From NCBI GenBank assembly GCA_011391215.1, contig JAABQX010000048.1:1-62485 (forward strand): a stretch of DNA of 62,485 nt, given 5' to 3'. Of the stretch, positions 11,654 through 19,959 are shown piece after piece. The translations under genes and the position numbers were made by a program. The stretch is from Rhodocyclaceae bacterium. GTDB lineage: Bacteria; Pseudomonadota; Gammaproteobacteria; Burkholderiales; Rhodocyclaceae. The notes under the pieces are model-generated. The model made no database searches. It was not told the DNA's origin and saw only the letters and a list, made by a program, of their open reading frames with translations. Position 1 is the first letter of the stretch. Every line of letters begins with the position of its first letter.

Positions 11654-11907
11654 GCCCGTTTCATGATCTGGTCGGCTACGGTGCGGCCACCTTGACTACC
11701 CTCGCCTTCATCCCGCAAACGCTCAAATCGTGGCGGACCCGTGATCTTTCCGGTGTATCGCTCAGCATGTATAGCCTGTTCACGCTGGGCGTATTGCTCT
11801 GGCTGATCTACGGCATCCTGCTCGACAGCTGGCCGATCATTGCGGCCAACACGATTACCCTGGCCTTGGCGGGTACGGTGCTATTCCTCAAGCTCCGGCA
11901 CCCATGA
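11650..11907 (+). CDS. SemiSWEET-type sugar transporter
   Basis: An 85-residue membrane protein with three helices and the PQ-loop motif F-I-P-Q-T-L-K-S-W-R-T-R-D at residues 21-33, characteristic of SemiSWEETs, which dimerise to move sugars by alternating access. Length is normal. The start overlaps the upstream stop. Its 3' end overlaps the convergent phosphatase gene by 27 bases. Confidence 0.88.
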   Translation: MSPFHDLVGYGAATLTTLAFIPQTLKSWRTRDLSGVSLSMYSLFTLGVLLWLIYGILLDSWPIIAANTITLALAGTVLFLKLRHP

Positions 11908-12450
11908 CCAGCATCCATTGCTGAATGCCACGGTCACCGTCCCGCAATTGGGGATGGCTTTCCGCACTGCTTGTTCCTGATCGATGCCGGCAATGACAAG
12001 GACAGAGCGCAGCGGGTACTCATGAGACACCGCCAGCACGGTGGCATCCGCCGGCAGGGATTCGATTGATTGAACAAAGATGCGCAGACGCTCCGTCTGT
12101 TCGAGGAAGTTTTCGCCGTGGGGCGGACAGATGTGGATCGGGTCGGGGAGAACCAGGTCGTTGAAGGTGCATGTGGGCAAACCGTCCATGCCGGATTTGC
12201 GTTCGTTCAGGCGCGCATCGATGACAAGTTCTCGGTCATGGTGCTGAAGAATGATTCGAGCGGTTTGTTGCGCACGGGGAAATTCGGAAGCGAAGGCATG
12301 ACTGAACACCATGCATCGCAAGCGCTCTGCTACGGTTGATGCCTGCTCCCGCCCTCGCTCGGTCAGACTGACGATGCGCTTCGGATCGTCGTTGATGAAG
12401 TCGGCGACGTTGGCTTCGCTTTCGCCGTGGCGGACAAAGATAATTTTCAC
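11881..12450 (-). CDS. Histidine phosphatase family protein
   Basis: A 189-residue phosphoglycerate-mutase-like protein with the catalytic R-H-G motif at residues 7-9 (MKIIFVRHGESEAN) and a second histidine in L-A-V-S-H-E-Y near 145. The substrate is unknown; relatives include SixA and CobC types, and no cobalamin genes are nearby. Its ATG overlaps the stop of the SRAP gene, so the two are translated together. Confidence 0.82.
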   Translation of the reverse strand: MKIIFVRHGESEANVADFINDDPKRIVSLTERGREQASTVAERLRCMVFSHAFASEFPRAQQTARIILQHHDRELVIDARLNERKSGMDGLPTCTFNDLVLPDPIHICPPHGENFLEQTERLRIFVQSIESLPADATVLAVSHEYPLRSVLVIAGIDQEQAVRKAIPNCGTVTVAFSNGCWSWVPELEE

Positions 12451-13115
12451 GCCGAAACCTCGATCGGCTCGATCAAGCCTGCATCATCATCCTGGGACTT
12501 GCTCACTCGGCGGCTGACCGGCCACGCTTGCAATTCGTCATCTTGGTAAGGCGCCACCAGGCCGGCAACCTTCTCGGGCATCCCGGACAACCAGGATTGC
12601 CAATTCTCGGGTGCCACGATCACGGGCATCCGGTCGTGGATGGGCTCCATCACGGCATTCGGCGATGTTGTGACGATGCACACCGTGCGCAGGATGCCGC
12701 CCTCCGGGGTTTTCCACGACTCCCACAGGCCGCCCATCGCCATGGGCTTGTCCGACTTCAGGCTGATGTAATAGGGTTGCTTGATCTTGCCATCGGTCTT
12801 CCATTCAAAGAAACCGTTTGCAGGAATCAGGCAACGCCGCCGCTTGAAGGCATCCCGAAACGAGGGTTTCTCAGCAGCGGATTCGCCGCGTGCATTGTTC
12901 AACTTTGCGCCGATACCGGGATCTTTCGACCAATGGGGCACCAGGCCCCAGCGCAGTAGATGGACGACACGTTTGCCCTCGGGGGATTGCCGGATGACGG
13001 GAATGTCGGTGCCAGGTGGGATGTTGTAGCGCATCTCGAAGTCGGCACATTCGTCCAGGCCGAATCGGCTGACAAGCTCGGCGGGGGTGGCTTTCAGGGC
13101 GTAGCGACCGCACAT
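12447..13115 (-). CDS. yedK: SRAP family abasic-site protein (YedK/HMCES-like)
   Basis: A 222-residue protein with the hallmark N-terminus M-C-G-R-Y, whose Cys2 becomes the N-terminal residue and links covalently to abasic sites in single-stranded DNA. Other family residues are visible: the N-A-R-G-E-S segment, G-F-F-E-W near residue 106, and the H of I-H-D-R-M-P-V-I near 163. It protects replication forks from abasic sites. It overlaps the downstream phosphatase by four bases. Confidence 0.92.
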   Translation of the reverse strand: MCGRYALKATPAELVSRFGLDECADFEMRYNIPPGTDIPVIRQSPEGKRVVHLLRWGLVPHWSKDPGIGAKLNNARGESAAEKPSFRDAFKRRRCLIPANGFFEWKTDGKIKQPYYISLKSDKPMAMGGLWESWKTPEGGILRTVCIVTTSPNAVMEPIHDRMPVIVAPENWQSWLSGMPEKVAGLVAPYQDDELQAWPVSRRVSKSQDDDAGLIEPIEVSA

Positions 13116-13134
13116 GCTTCAACAGCGTCGGCCG

Positions 13135-14154
13135 TCAGGCCTTGAAATCTGCATCCAACACGACACGGTAACGTGCCTTGCCGGTACGCAGATGCTCCAG
13201 TGCTTCATTGACACGGCTCATCGAAAAGTGTTCCACCTGCGGCTCGATTTTGTGGCGGACGCAGAATTCCAGCATCTTCGCCATGTTGGTCGGTGAGCCG
13301 ATCGCGGAGCCTGACACGCACTTCTGCCCGTCGAGTAACGAGAACACCTTGACAGGCACCGGCTCCAGCACCGCGCCAACGAAATGCAGACGTCCATACG
13401 GCGCCAGTGTGGAAATGATGGCCGGCCAGTCGAGCGGTACATTCACCGTCACGATGACCATATCCAGCGTCTTGGCCAGTTGGGCGATTGCCTCCGGATC
13501 GGTGCTCGATACCACACGATGCGCCCCCAGCGCCTTGGCTTCCTGGGCCTTGGCCGGAGAGGACGTCAAGGCCGTCACCTCGCACCCCCACGCCTTGGCA
13601 AACTTGACCGCCAGATGGCCCAAACCGCCAATGCCGACAATGCCGACCCGACTCATGGGCGAGATGCCGTACTCAGCAAAGGGTGTGAAGACGGTGATGC
13701 CACCGCAGAACAAGGGGCCCGCGACTGCGGCAGACATCCCTTCCGGTAATGGCACTGCCCATGGCCACTGGGCGCGCACCCGTTCGGCAAAACCGCCCGG
13801 ATGGTTGGAGATGGTGGCTTTTGTGTCGGCACACTGGTGATGCGCGCCACCGATGCAGGAACCGCAATGCAGGCAACTGCTGTTGGCCCAGCCAACGCCC
13901 ACCCGTTGGCCGATCTCCAGCCCCTTGGCCTGGGCGCCCAAGGCAACAATGCGGCCGACGACTTCATGGCCAGGCACAATGGGATAGGTGGTGAAATTCC
14001 AGTCGTTGTCGATCATCGACAGGTCGGAATGACAGACCCCGCAATACTCGACGGCGATATCCACTTCGTCATCGCTCAGCGGGCCGGGATCGTACTCATA
14101 CCGTTCCAGCTTCTGGCCGGGCGCCATGGCGGCCCACGCACGTATCTTGGTCAT
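13135..14154 (-). CDS. Zinc-dependent NAD(P)-alcohol dehydrogenase (YahK/AdhC-like)
   Basis: A 339-residue MDR-superfamily enzyme. Catalytic zinc ligands are C41 in CGVCHSD and H63 in PGHEVVG; the structural zinc site is C-x2-C-x2-C-x7-C in CLHCGSCIGGAHHQC; the Rossmann motif is G-I-V-G-I-G-G-L-G-H. This fits aldehyde reductases of the YahK/CAD type, usually NADPH-dependent with broad substrates. It is a single-gene unit, divergent from the YaiI-family gene at 14243. Confidence 0.9.
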   Translation of the reverse strand: MTKIRAWAAMAPGQKLERYEYDPGPLSDDEVDIAVEYCGVCHSDLSMIDNDWNFTTYPIVPGHEVVGRIVALGAQAKGLEIGQRVGVGWANSSCLHCGSCIGGAHHQCADTKATISNHPGGFAERVRAQWPWAVPLPEGMSAAVAGPLFCGGITVFTPFAEYGISPMSRVGIVGIGGLGHLAVKFAKAWGCEVTALTSSPAKAQEAKALGAHRVVSSTDPEAIAQLAKTLDMVIVTVNVPLDWPAIISTLAPYGRLHFVGAVLEPVPVKVFSLLDGQKCVSGSAIGSPTNMAKMLEFCVRHKIEPQVEHFSMSRVNEALEHLRTGKARYRVVLDADFKA

Positions 14155-14242
14155 CGAACCATTCCTTCTGCTTTGGATTGAATCAGGATAGCCAATTATC
14201 GCTTACCCTTCGGGTCATGAAATCGCGTACTGTCTTTTCCTC

Positions 14243-14701
14243 ATGAAGATTTGGGTCGATGCCGACGCCTGTCCGGGGGTCATCAAGGACATCCTTTACC
14301 GCGCCGCAGATCGTGCGCAGGTGCAACTCACCCTGATTGCCAACCAGATGTTGCGCGTACCGCCCTCCCCCTGGATCCGTGCGCTCCAAGTCCCGGCGGG
14401 ATTCGATGTGGCCGATCAGCGCATCGTCCAAGAAGCCGAGGCCGGTGACCTGGTGATCACTGCCGATATTCCTCTTGCCGCGCAGGTGGTGGCCAAAGGA
14501 GCGCATGTGCTGGATCCGCGCGGGGAACTGCTGGATGCCAACAATATCCAGGAACGTCTGACCATGCGCAATTTCATGGACAGCTTGCGTAGCAGCGGTG
14601 TCGATACCGGCGGGCCGGCGGCTTTCTCGGCAGCCGACCGCCAGGCATTTGCAAATAGACTCGACGGGCTGCTGGTAAAACTGAAACAACGCCCTTCCTG
14701 A
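14243..14701 (+). CDS. yaiI: UPF0178 / YaiI-YqxD family protein
   Basis: A 152-residue protein with the family signature [12 protein letters not shown] at residues 4-15 and [11 protein letters not shown] near 70. The fold is PIN-like in related families and the aspartates suggest metal binding, but no activity is established. Length is usual. Confidence 0.9.
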   Translation: MKIWVDADACPGVIKDILYRAADRAQVQLTLIANQMLRVPPSPWIRALQVPAGFDVADQRIVQEAEAGDLVITADIPLAAQVVAKGAHVLDPRGELLDANNIQERLTMRNFMDSLRSSGVDTGGPAAFSAADRQAFANRLDGLLVKLKQRPS

Positions 14702-14762
14702 GGCGCGGCGGGCTACTCGATCATGCACCCCGCTCCGCTATGTGTGGCTCGATCTCGACCTC

Positions 14763-15479
14763 ATGAAAACCTACCGCGCCATCCCCATCGAAGAATGCGG
14801 TGATCCTCTGGTTGTGATTCCACCCAACCTATTTACTTTCACCGAACCCCACCCCTACGTCAAGTTCGGAGCACCGTATGGCAATGTATCCCCCTGGATG
14901 CTTCGGCAGGGTGTCCTCGATGCCTTGCTGAAAGCCCAGGCTGAGCTCAACAAGCGCAAGTCGGGCTGGTGCCTGAAGCTGTTCGATGCCTACCGACCAG
15001 TCCCGGTCCAGGCTTTCATGGTGTGGCGCGAGTTTGGCATTCAGGCAGAACTCATTGGGCACTCCTTGGCCAGCTATCAGAACCCGACTGAACTGAAAGC
15101 GGACGATCCCGGATTGTACGAAACACTGGCAATCAAGGTATTCGAATTCTGGGGTATCCCCAGTGATGATCCACGCACTCCACCGCCGCACAGCACGGGC
15201 GCGGCCATCGACTTGACCTTGCAAGACGAATCTGGGCAGGAAATCGACATGGGCTGTCCGATCGACGAGACAACCGAGCGCGCCTATCCGGATCACTACA
15301 AAGATGCTTTATTACCGGCCGCGCATGCCTTTTATGCGCTCCGTGTACTGCTCAACGATGTCATGGCTGCGGCAGGGTTCATCCGGCACGGCAACGAGTG
15401 GTGGCACTTTTCCATGGGCGACCAGATGTGGGCGTGGGCGCGGGGAGAGTCGACAGCAATTTATGGCCGGGCCGGATGA
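14763..15479 (+). CDS. D-Ala-D-Ala dipeptidase, VanX/DdpX type (peptidase M15D)
   Basis: About 238 residues from ATG 14763 (MKTYRAIPIEECGDPLVVIP); an ATG seven codons upstream at 14742 is also possible and neither has a good ribosome binding site. Zinc-site motifs are P-H-S-T-G-A-A-I-D-L-T-L (His and Asp ligands) and E-W-W-H-F (catalytic Glu and His ligand), with D-A-Y-R-P before them. It hydrolyses D-Ala-D-Ala dipeptide. No vanHA genes are nearby, so peptidoglycan dipeptide recycling is more likely than vancomycin resistance. No signal peptide, so cytoplasmic. Confidence 0.88.
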   Translation: MKTYRAIPIEECGDPLVVIPPNLFTFTEPHPYVKFGAPYGNVSPWMLRQGVLDALLKAQAELNKRKSGWCLKLFDAYRPVPVQAFMVWREFGIQAELIGHSLASYQNPTELKADDPGLYETLAIKVFEFWGIPSDDPRTPPPHSTGAAIDLTLQDESGQEIDMGCPIDETTERAYPDHYKDALLPAAHAFYALRVLLNDVMAAAGFIRHGNEWWHFSMGDQMWAWARGESTAIYGRAG

Positions 15480-15504
15480 CGATGCTTCAAGGAGAACCAC
15501 CCAC

Positions 15505-16041
15505 ATGACCAAACGATCACTCCCCCTCGCCAAAGTCTATGGCCTTCTCGAACCCGGGCCTGTCCTGCTGCTCACGACTGCGCACAAGGGCAAAGCCAAC
15601 GTGATGGCGATGTCGTGGCACACGATGATGGAGTTCGAGCCTCCTCTGGTGGGTTGCGTGGTCAGCGGTAATGACTTCAGCTTCGCCGCGCTCAAAACCA
15701 CGCGGGAATGCGTACTCAACATTCCGACAGTTGAACTGGCACAGCAAGTGGTTGGGTGCGGCAATACCTCAGGGCAAGACATCGACAAGTTCGCCAGATT
15801 TGGCTTGACCACGAAGCCAGCTTCTGTGGTCGCGGTTCCACTCATCACCGAATGCTTTGCCAACATGGAATGCCGGGTGGCGGATACCCGGATGGTGAAT
15901 CGTTACAACTTCTTCGTGCTTGAGGTGGTGAAGGCCTGGATTGAACCTACTTGCAAGAATCCGAGCACACTGCATCATCGCGGCAAAGGGGCCTTCATGG
16001 TTGCGGGAGAAACAATCAAGCTGCCGTCCAGGATGAAATAG
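15505..16041 (+). CDS. Flavin reductase family protein
   Basis: A 178-residue protein from ATG 15505, preceded by AAGGAG at the right distance; the longer upstream frame overlaps the dipeptidase. It has the flavin-reductase-like split barrel pattern P-V-L-L-L-T-T-A-H-K-G-K-A-N-V-M-A-M-S-W, then G-N-D-F-S-F and N-I-P-T-V-E-L-A. FMN binding is expected. The partner and substrate are unknown. Confidence 0.87.
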   Translation: MTKRSLPLAKVYGLLEPGPVLLLTTAHKGKANVMAMSWHTMMEFEPPLVGCVVSGNDFSFAALKTTRECVLNIPTVELAQQVVGCGNTSGQDIDKFARFGLTTKPASVVAVPLITECFANMECRVADTRMVNRYNFFVLEVVKAWIEPTCKNPSTLHHRGKGAFMVAGETIKLPSRMK

Positions 16042-16110
16042 CTGCGGTCATTCAAGTCCTCCAGGATTCTGGCTTACCATCGGGTTTTACTATCCTGTTT
16101 GGCACTTTCA

Positions 16111-16521
16111 ATGAATAGTCTGCCCACTCTCGCCCGCTGGTTTCTCGTTCTTGGCGCCCTCAACATGGCCCTGACCGTCGGTTTGGGCGCTGCCGGCATG
16201 CACGGCCTGAAGGCCCAAATAGCTGTAAACGATCACGGTGGATGGTTCCAAACGGCGCTCCAATATCATCAACTCCATGCGCTGGGCTTGATGGTGATCG
16301 GTCTTGCGGTAGTCCGCGTTCCTGACAGTCGCTGGTTTGCCTTGTCAGGGCTGCTCCTGCTGATAGGCATCGTTCTATTCAGTGGCAACCTCTACCTGCG
16401 CAGCATTGCCGGCATCCATGTCTTTCATGCCGTGACGCCCTTGGGTGGCAGTGCCTTTATCCTGGGCTGGCTGATGTTTGCCCTGGGCGCATGGAGGCAT
16501 TCCTCCCCAAACACAGCATGA
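16111..16521 (+). CDS. DUF423 family membrane protein
   Basis: About 136 residues from ATG 16111; a TTG four codons upstream is the only alternative. Four hydrophobic segments are visible, with the DUF423 pattern G-A-A-G-M-H-G-L-K after helix 1, T-A-L-Q-Y-H-Q-L-H-A-L-G, and G-N-L-Y-L-R-S-I-A-G then T-P-L-G-G. An inner-membrane protein of unknown function, found widely in bacteria. Confidence 0.88.
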   Translation: MNSLPTLARWFLVLGALNMALTVGLGAAGMHGLKAQIAVNDHGGWFQTALQYHQLHALGLMVIGLAVVRVPDSRWFALSGLLLLIGIVLFSGNLYLRSIAGIHVFHAVTPLGGSAFILGWLMFALGAWRHSSPNTA

Positions 16522-16563
16522 CGAACAGCGCATATTGCGCTGGGCGTAGTTTCTTGGGCGGGT

Positions 16564-16863
16564 TCAATCCAGTTCCCGCAGAAATGCCGCTCGTGCAACC
16601 TGGAGGTCAGCTTGCCGATCTGCGGGAACCAGTGCCTCGCAATGCGCGTAGAACGCGTCGAAGGATTTGCGCACTGCCTCATTGGACAAGCCGTTTGCCT
16701 TCTTTGCGGTGACGCCAACCTCAGCGCCAATCACTTTCAAAACGGCGTACTTCGGGATCAGTCGCTGCCCCTCTGGACCTGTCGCCAGCAGAGGGCCCGT
16801 TTTAACGTATTCCTGCCCTTGGTACTCGAAGCGGGCATGCATAGGCAATTGATGGATTTTCAT
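16564..16863 (-). CDS. Hypothetical protein (99 aa)
   Basis: A 99-residue soluble protein beginning MKIHQLPMHARFEYQGQEYV, with a short beta-rich start (Y-Q-G-Q-E-Y-V-K-T-G-P-L-L-A-T) like a small barrel, and a helical second half (K-S-F-D-A-F-Y-A-H-C-E-A-L-V). I do not recognise the family. Convergent with the DUF423 gene. Confidence 0.6.
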   Translation of the reverse strand: MKIHQLPMHARFEYQGQEYVKTGPLLATGPEGQRLIPKYAVLKVIGAEVGVTAKKANGLSNEAVRKSFDAFYAHCEALVPADRQADLQVARAAFLRELD

Positions 16864-17187
16864 AGGCGATTGATCTGACGATGCAAAGTTGTAGAGATCC
16901 AGCTAACGGCAGCTGCTTGGCAAATAGCGCCTCTCCAAGCCAGCAGGATCAAATCCAGCAATAACGCGACGGCGCGATTGCCATCGCCCGCAATAACCGA
17001 TGTCCGAGGGAGGCATTTTGGGTTCCTTGCGCTAGGTGTCTCTATGAACACCATGCTAGTGATCGTTTGAACACCTGTCAACCCTTTGTGCATTTTGCCG
17101 TTATTGGTAGGGTGTGCGGACTGTCATGCTGGTGTAACGCTACGAAAGCATGATGGCCGCGCAACAATAAAAAGGAGAATTGAAAAA
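16864..17187. other. Intergenic stretch without a recognisable gene
   Basis: This stretch separates the 99-aa gene from a small unit at 17188. It is relatively AT-rich towards its right end. It should hold promoters for both sides, but I cannot fix a convincing -35/-10 pair. No open frame here looks like protein. Confidence 0.5.
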
Positions 17188-17247
17188 ATGGAATGTGAAG
17201 AGTTTTTGGAACCAAGACAGGATCAGGAATACGACGACGACCTTTGA
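17188..17247 (+). CDS. Possible 19-residue acidic peptide
   Basis: ATG 17188 follows AAAGGAGA with good spacing and opens MECEEFLEPRQDQEYDDDL before TGA. Nine of 19 residues are D or E. A strong intrinsic terminator follows 31 bases after the stop, so this looks like a complete small transcript. It could be a micro-protein, or the frame could be a passenger on a small RNA. I know of no family. Confidence 0.45.
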   Translation: MECEEFLEPRQDQEYDDDL

Positions 17248-17278
17248 TGGGTCAGGATATTTTTGGAAATCGATGTTG

Positions 17279-17301
17279 AAGCCGCCAATTGGCGGCTTTT
17301 T
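17279..17301 (+). terminator. Intrinsic terminator after the 19-residue ORF
   Basis: A perfect stem AAGCCGCC / GGCGGCTT with an AATT loop runs straight into a TTTTT tract. It ends the short unit beginning near 17188. Confidence 0.85.
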
Positions 17302-17370
17302 GTTTCTACTCATTACGCCCTGTTGGCCAGCAGATTGTTGTCGGTTGTGCCGTTATAGAAGGCAACAATC

Positions 17371-17559
17371 ATGAACATGAACAACATCGGCAAGTTCGAA
17401 ATGCTCAAGATCTCCAACGAGTTCGATGCCACCTTGACCCACCTGTATGGGGTCAATATGCTGGACGCTGGAGTTTTGTGGCGACGAGACCAAGTTTTTG
17501 ACATCGCATCGTCCGCGTCAGATACTTGCTGTCAGACTATTTCCTGCTCGCCCGAATGA
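17371..17559 (+). CDS. Hypothetical small protein (62 aa), possibly truncated
   Basis: ATG 17371 is preceded by AGAAGG. The first 35 residues (MNMNNIGKFEMLKISNEFDA then T-L-T-H-L-Y-G-V-N-M-L-D-A-G-V) look like real protein, whereas the end is Cys/Ser-rich and looks like out-of-frame sequence, so the gene may be truncated. Its TGA overlaps the ATG of the ProQ-like gene. Family not recognised. Confidence 0.4.
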   Translation: MNMNNIGKFEMLKISNEFDATLTHLYGVNMLDAGVLWRRDQVFDIASSASDTCCQTISCSPE

Positions 17560-17954
17560 CTGACCCTCATCCCAAAGTACGCCGCCCATCCAATCCCGTC
17601 CTGGAAACGCTGATCAGTACATTTCCTGTATTCCGGGATGGCCAGCCACTATCCATCGGCATCCACAAGGCCATCAAGCTACATCTGCCGGACCTTGGCG
17701 AAACTTCCCTGCGGATGACTCTTAAGGGTTACACGGCTTCCACGAAATACCTGAAGGCTATTGCCAACGGCAAACAGCGGTTTGATCTTGACGGGAATCC
17801 TGCCGGGGAAGTTACTGCTGAGCAACGCCAGCAAGCCCTGGAAACGATCAAGGAGCGTTTCCGCAAGGCGGCTGAACGAAAGAAGGCCGAACTGGAAGAC
17901 AAGGAACGGCAGGAGAAACTGCAAAAGCTCGCCGAGAAGTTCAATCAGCGATGA
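17556..17954 (+). CDS. ProQ/FinO-domain RNA-binding protein
   Basis: About 132 residues from ATG 17556 (MTDPHPKVRR). The FinO/ProQ core spans residues 10-85: L-I-S-T-F-P-V-F, P-L-S-I-G-I-H-K-A-I, then the L-K-G-Y-T-A-S-T-K-Y-L-K-A-I loop and R-F-D-L-D-G-N-P-A-G-E-V. A charged helical tail follows (K-E-R-F-R-K-A-A-E-R-K-K-A-E). It is a small ProQ without the C-terminal Tudor domain, expected to bind structured sRNA and mRNA 3' ends. ATG overlaps the upstream stop; its own stop overlaps the MOSC gene. Confidence 0.9.
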   Translation: MTDPHPKVRRPSNPVLETLISTFPVFRDGQPLSIGIHKAIKLHLPDLGETSLRMTLKGYTASTKYLKAIANGKQRFDLDGNPAGEVTAEQRQQALETIKERFRKAAERKKAELEDKERQEKLQKLAEKFNQR

Positions 17955-18646
17955 GTTCTGGCCATACAACCTTGTTCATGGGCGGCATCCGCCCTCTTCC
18001 TCCGGAGAACCAGCCTACCGGGATCTTCAAGCAGGAGATCGTCATGCCGGCCTGGCTGGGGATTGAAGGATTGTCGGGGGATGCCCAAGCCGACCGACGC
18101 GTCCACGGCGGGCCCGACAAGGCCCTGCACCAGTATCCGGTCGCGCATTACGCTCGATTAGCTGCAGCCTTCCCCGCAACCAGGGACTTGCTGGTTCCCG
18201 GCTCCATCGGCGAGAACCTCTCCGTACCCGGCTGGGATGAAACGAATATCTGCATCGGCGACACGTTTCGCCTCGGGGACACCGTGATCCAGGTATCCCA
18301 ACCGCGCAATCCCTGCTGGAAGATCGACCATCGTTACGGCGTCAAAGGCATGGCCAAGCTGATCGACGAGGAAGGCATCACCGGCTGGTATTTCCGGGTG
18401 ATCGAGGAAGGCAGCGTCGAGCCCGGTTGCTCCTTTGAACTGATCGACCGCATGACGCCGGAGGTCACGGTACAGGCGCTCCTGGTTATTTGGTACGAAC
18501 ACCGGCCGGAACCGGAGCAGTTGGAACGACTGGCCGCCACGCCGGGACTTGCGGAGAACTGGGGCAGGAAACTGCTGGATCGGTCTCTACGCCTCAAATT
18601 GCTGACCGACGTACCTCCGATCAATGAGACGCCCCCGGCAAACTAA
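17951..18646 (+). CDS. MOSC domain protein (YiiM-like)
   Basis: A 231-residue protein with the MOSC core G-D-A-Q-A-D-R-R-V-H-G-G-P-D-K-A-L-H-Q-Y at about residues 43-62, G-S-I-G-E-N-L-S-V near 85, and the conserved cysteine in Q-P-R-N-P-C-W-K. YiiM-type MOSC proteins reduce N-hydroxylated bases such as 6-hydroxylaminopurine using a molybdenum cofactor. It overlaps the ProQ-like gene by four bases. Confidence 0.88.
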   Translation: MSSGHTTLFMGGIRPLPPENQPTGIFKQEIVMPAWLGIEGLSGDAQADRRVHGGPDKALHQYPVAHYARLAAAFPATRDLLVPGSIGENLSVPGWDETNICIGDTFRLGDTVIQVSQPRNPCWKIDHRYGVKGMAKLIDEEGITGWYFRVIEEGSVEPGCSFELIDRMTPEVTVQALLVIWYEHRPEPEQLERLAATPGLAENWGRKLLDRSLRLKLLTDVPPINETPPAN

Positions 18647-18676
18647 AATCCGGGTTTCCCAAGTACCGCCCTCACC

Positions 18677-19144
18677 ATGATCGACAGCATCAAGGACTTT
18701 TTTAGCCAGTTCATCGAACCTGGTATCGCCAGCACCACCACCGGGACTTCCGCGTTGCAGGTTGCCACGGCGGCCCTGCTGCTGGAAATGATGCGCATGG
18801 ACAACGAACTCAAGGACGAGGAACGTCAGGCCATCGCCAGCACCCTACAGACCCGATTCAATCTCGGCAGGGAGAAAATCGAAACCCTGATGGCGCTCGC
18901 GGAACAGGAAGCCCGCGAGGCCAATGACTATTACCAGTTCACCTCGCTGATCAACACGCACTGCGATCTGGTACAAAAAATCCAGATCATCGAGAATCTC
19001 TGGCATGTGGCGATGATCGACGGGCATCTCGATACCCACGAAATGCACCTGATGCGCAAACTGGCCGACCTACTCTACATCGGCCATGCCGACTATGTCG
19101 CAGCCAAGCAGCGGGCACGCGAGTCGGCCAGGCTGCCGGCGTAG
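18677..19144 (+). CDS. TerB-fold protein
   Basis: A 155-residue helical protein with two TerB-type acidic repeats: M-M-R-M-D-N-E-L-K-D-E-E-R near 38-50 and A-M-I-D-G-H-L-D-T-H-E near 114-124. TerB proteins bind divalent metal through such acidic loops and are linked to tellurite and membrane stress. It starts 30 bases after the MOSC gene. This is one of four TerB-fold proteins in the window. Confidence 0.82.
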   Translation: MIDSIKDFFSQFIEPGIASTTTGTSALQVATAALLLEMMRMDNELKDEERQAIASTLQTRFNLGREKIETLMALAEQEAREANDYYQFTSLINTHCDLVQKIQIIENLWHVAMIDGHLDTHEMHLMRKLADLLYIGHADYVAAKQRARESARLPA

Positions 19145-19173
19145 CCAGTTCCCGCGCCCACCCGTAGTTTTCG

Positions 19174-19296
19174 ATGCATCGCAGCCCTTATTTCCTGATT
19201 CAACTGTGCGTGCTGCTCTGGGGCTCTACTGCCATCCTTGGCAATTCAAAACATCCCTACTTGATGACGATTGACCACAACTATGTTGCCGCATGA
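19174..19296 (+). pseudogene. EamA-type transporter N-terminal remnant
   Basis: The frame from 19174 begins MHRSPYFLIQLCVLLWGSTA then I-L-G, which looks like the first helix of an EamA/DMT-family exporter, and then changes to unrelated sequence and stops inside the ung start region. The rest of the transporter is absent. A chance match is possible because the segment is short. Confidence 0.35.
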
Positions 19297-19951
19297 ACCC
19301 ATCCCGCACTGGAACACAGGCCGGTTCTTCCTTCAGGGCCGCGCCCTCGATGCCCTCGGGGCGCTTGAAGAAAACAATCTCCTCACCCGCTGCCTTCCCG
19401 CACGACCTGACATCTTCAAAGCTTTCGAGCTGTTGCCCCCGGAACAGGTCCGGGTCGTTGTGCTGGGTCAGGACCCGTATCCGAATGCGGCAGATGCCAT
19501 GGGGTTGGCCTTTTCCAGTCCGGCACCCAAGTTGCCGGCCTCCTTGCGGAACATATTCAAGGAACTCGCAAGCGATTTGAACCAGCCTGCCCCGGCAACG
19601 GGGGATTTGTCACACTGGGTTGCCCAAGGCGTCCTGCTGGCCAATACCGCACTGACAGTCGATCAGGAGGGGCGCTCCCACTTTACCTACTGGGCCGAAT
19701 TCACTCGCTCCTGGATCCAGACACTGGCCGGCAGTCATGCCATCGTGTGGATCCTGTGGGGCAAGCATGCCCAATCGTGGAAAGCGACCATTCTCGAGTC
19801 AGGCAAACCCTGTGGTCTTGAACATGCGATCCTCGAATCAGCGCATCCAAGCCCGCTGTCCGCCCATCGGGGTTTCTTTGGCAGCAAACCCTTCTCGAGG
19901 ACAAATGCCGAACTGCGCGGCTTCGGGCACCCGGAAATCGAGTGGCAATAA
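19283..19951 (+). CDS. ung: Uracil-DNA glycosylase, family 1
   Basis: About 222 residues from ATG 19283; a TTG at 19271 is an alternative start. Removes uracil from DNA to begin base excision repair. Motif A V-V-L-G-Q-D-P-Y-P-N carries the catalytic D64; motif B H-P-S-P-L-S-A-H-R-G-F-F-G near 190 carries the catalytic His. Length is normal. Confidence 0.95.
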   Translation: MLPHEPIPHWNTGRFFLQGRALDALGALEENNLLTRCLPARPDIFKAFELLPPEQVRVVVLGQDPYPNAADAMGLAFSSPAPKLPASLRNIFKELASDLNQPAPATGDLSHWVAQGVLLANTALTVDQEGRSHFTYWAEFTRSWIQTLAGSHAIVWILWGKHAQSWKATILESGKPCGLEHAILESAHPSPLSAHRGFFGSKPFSRTNAELRGFGHPEIEWQ

Positions 19952-19959
19952 TCTCGTCC

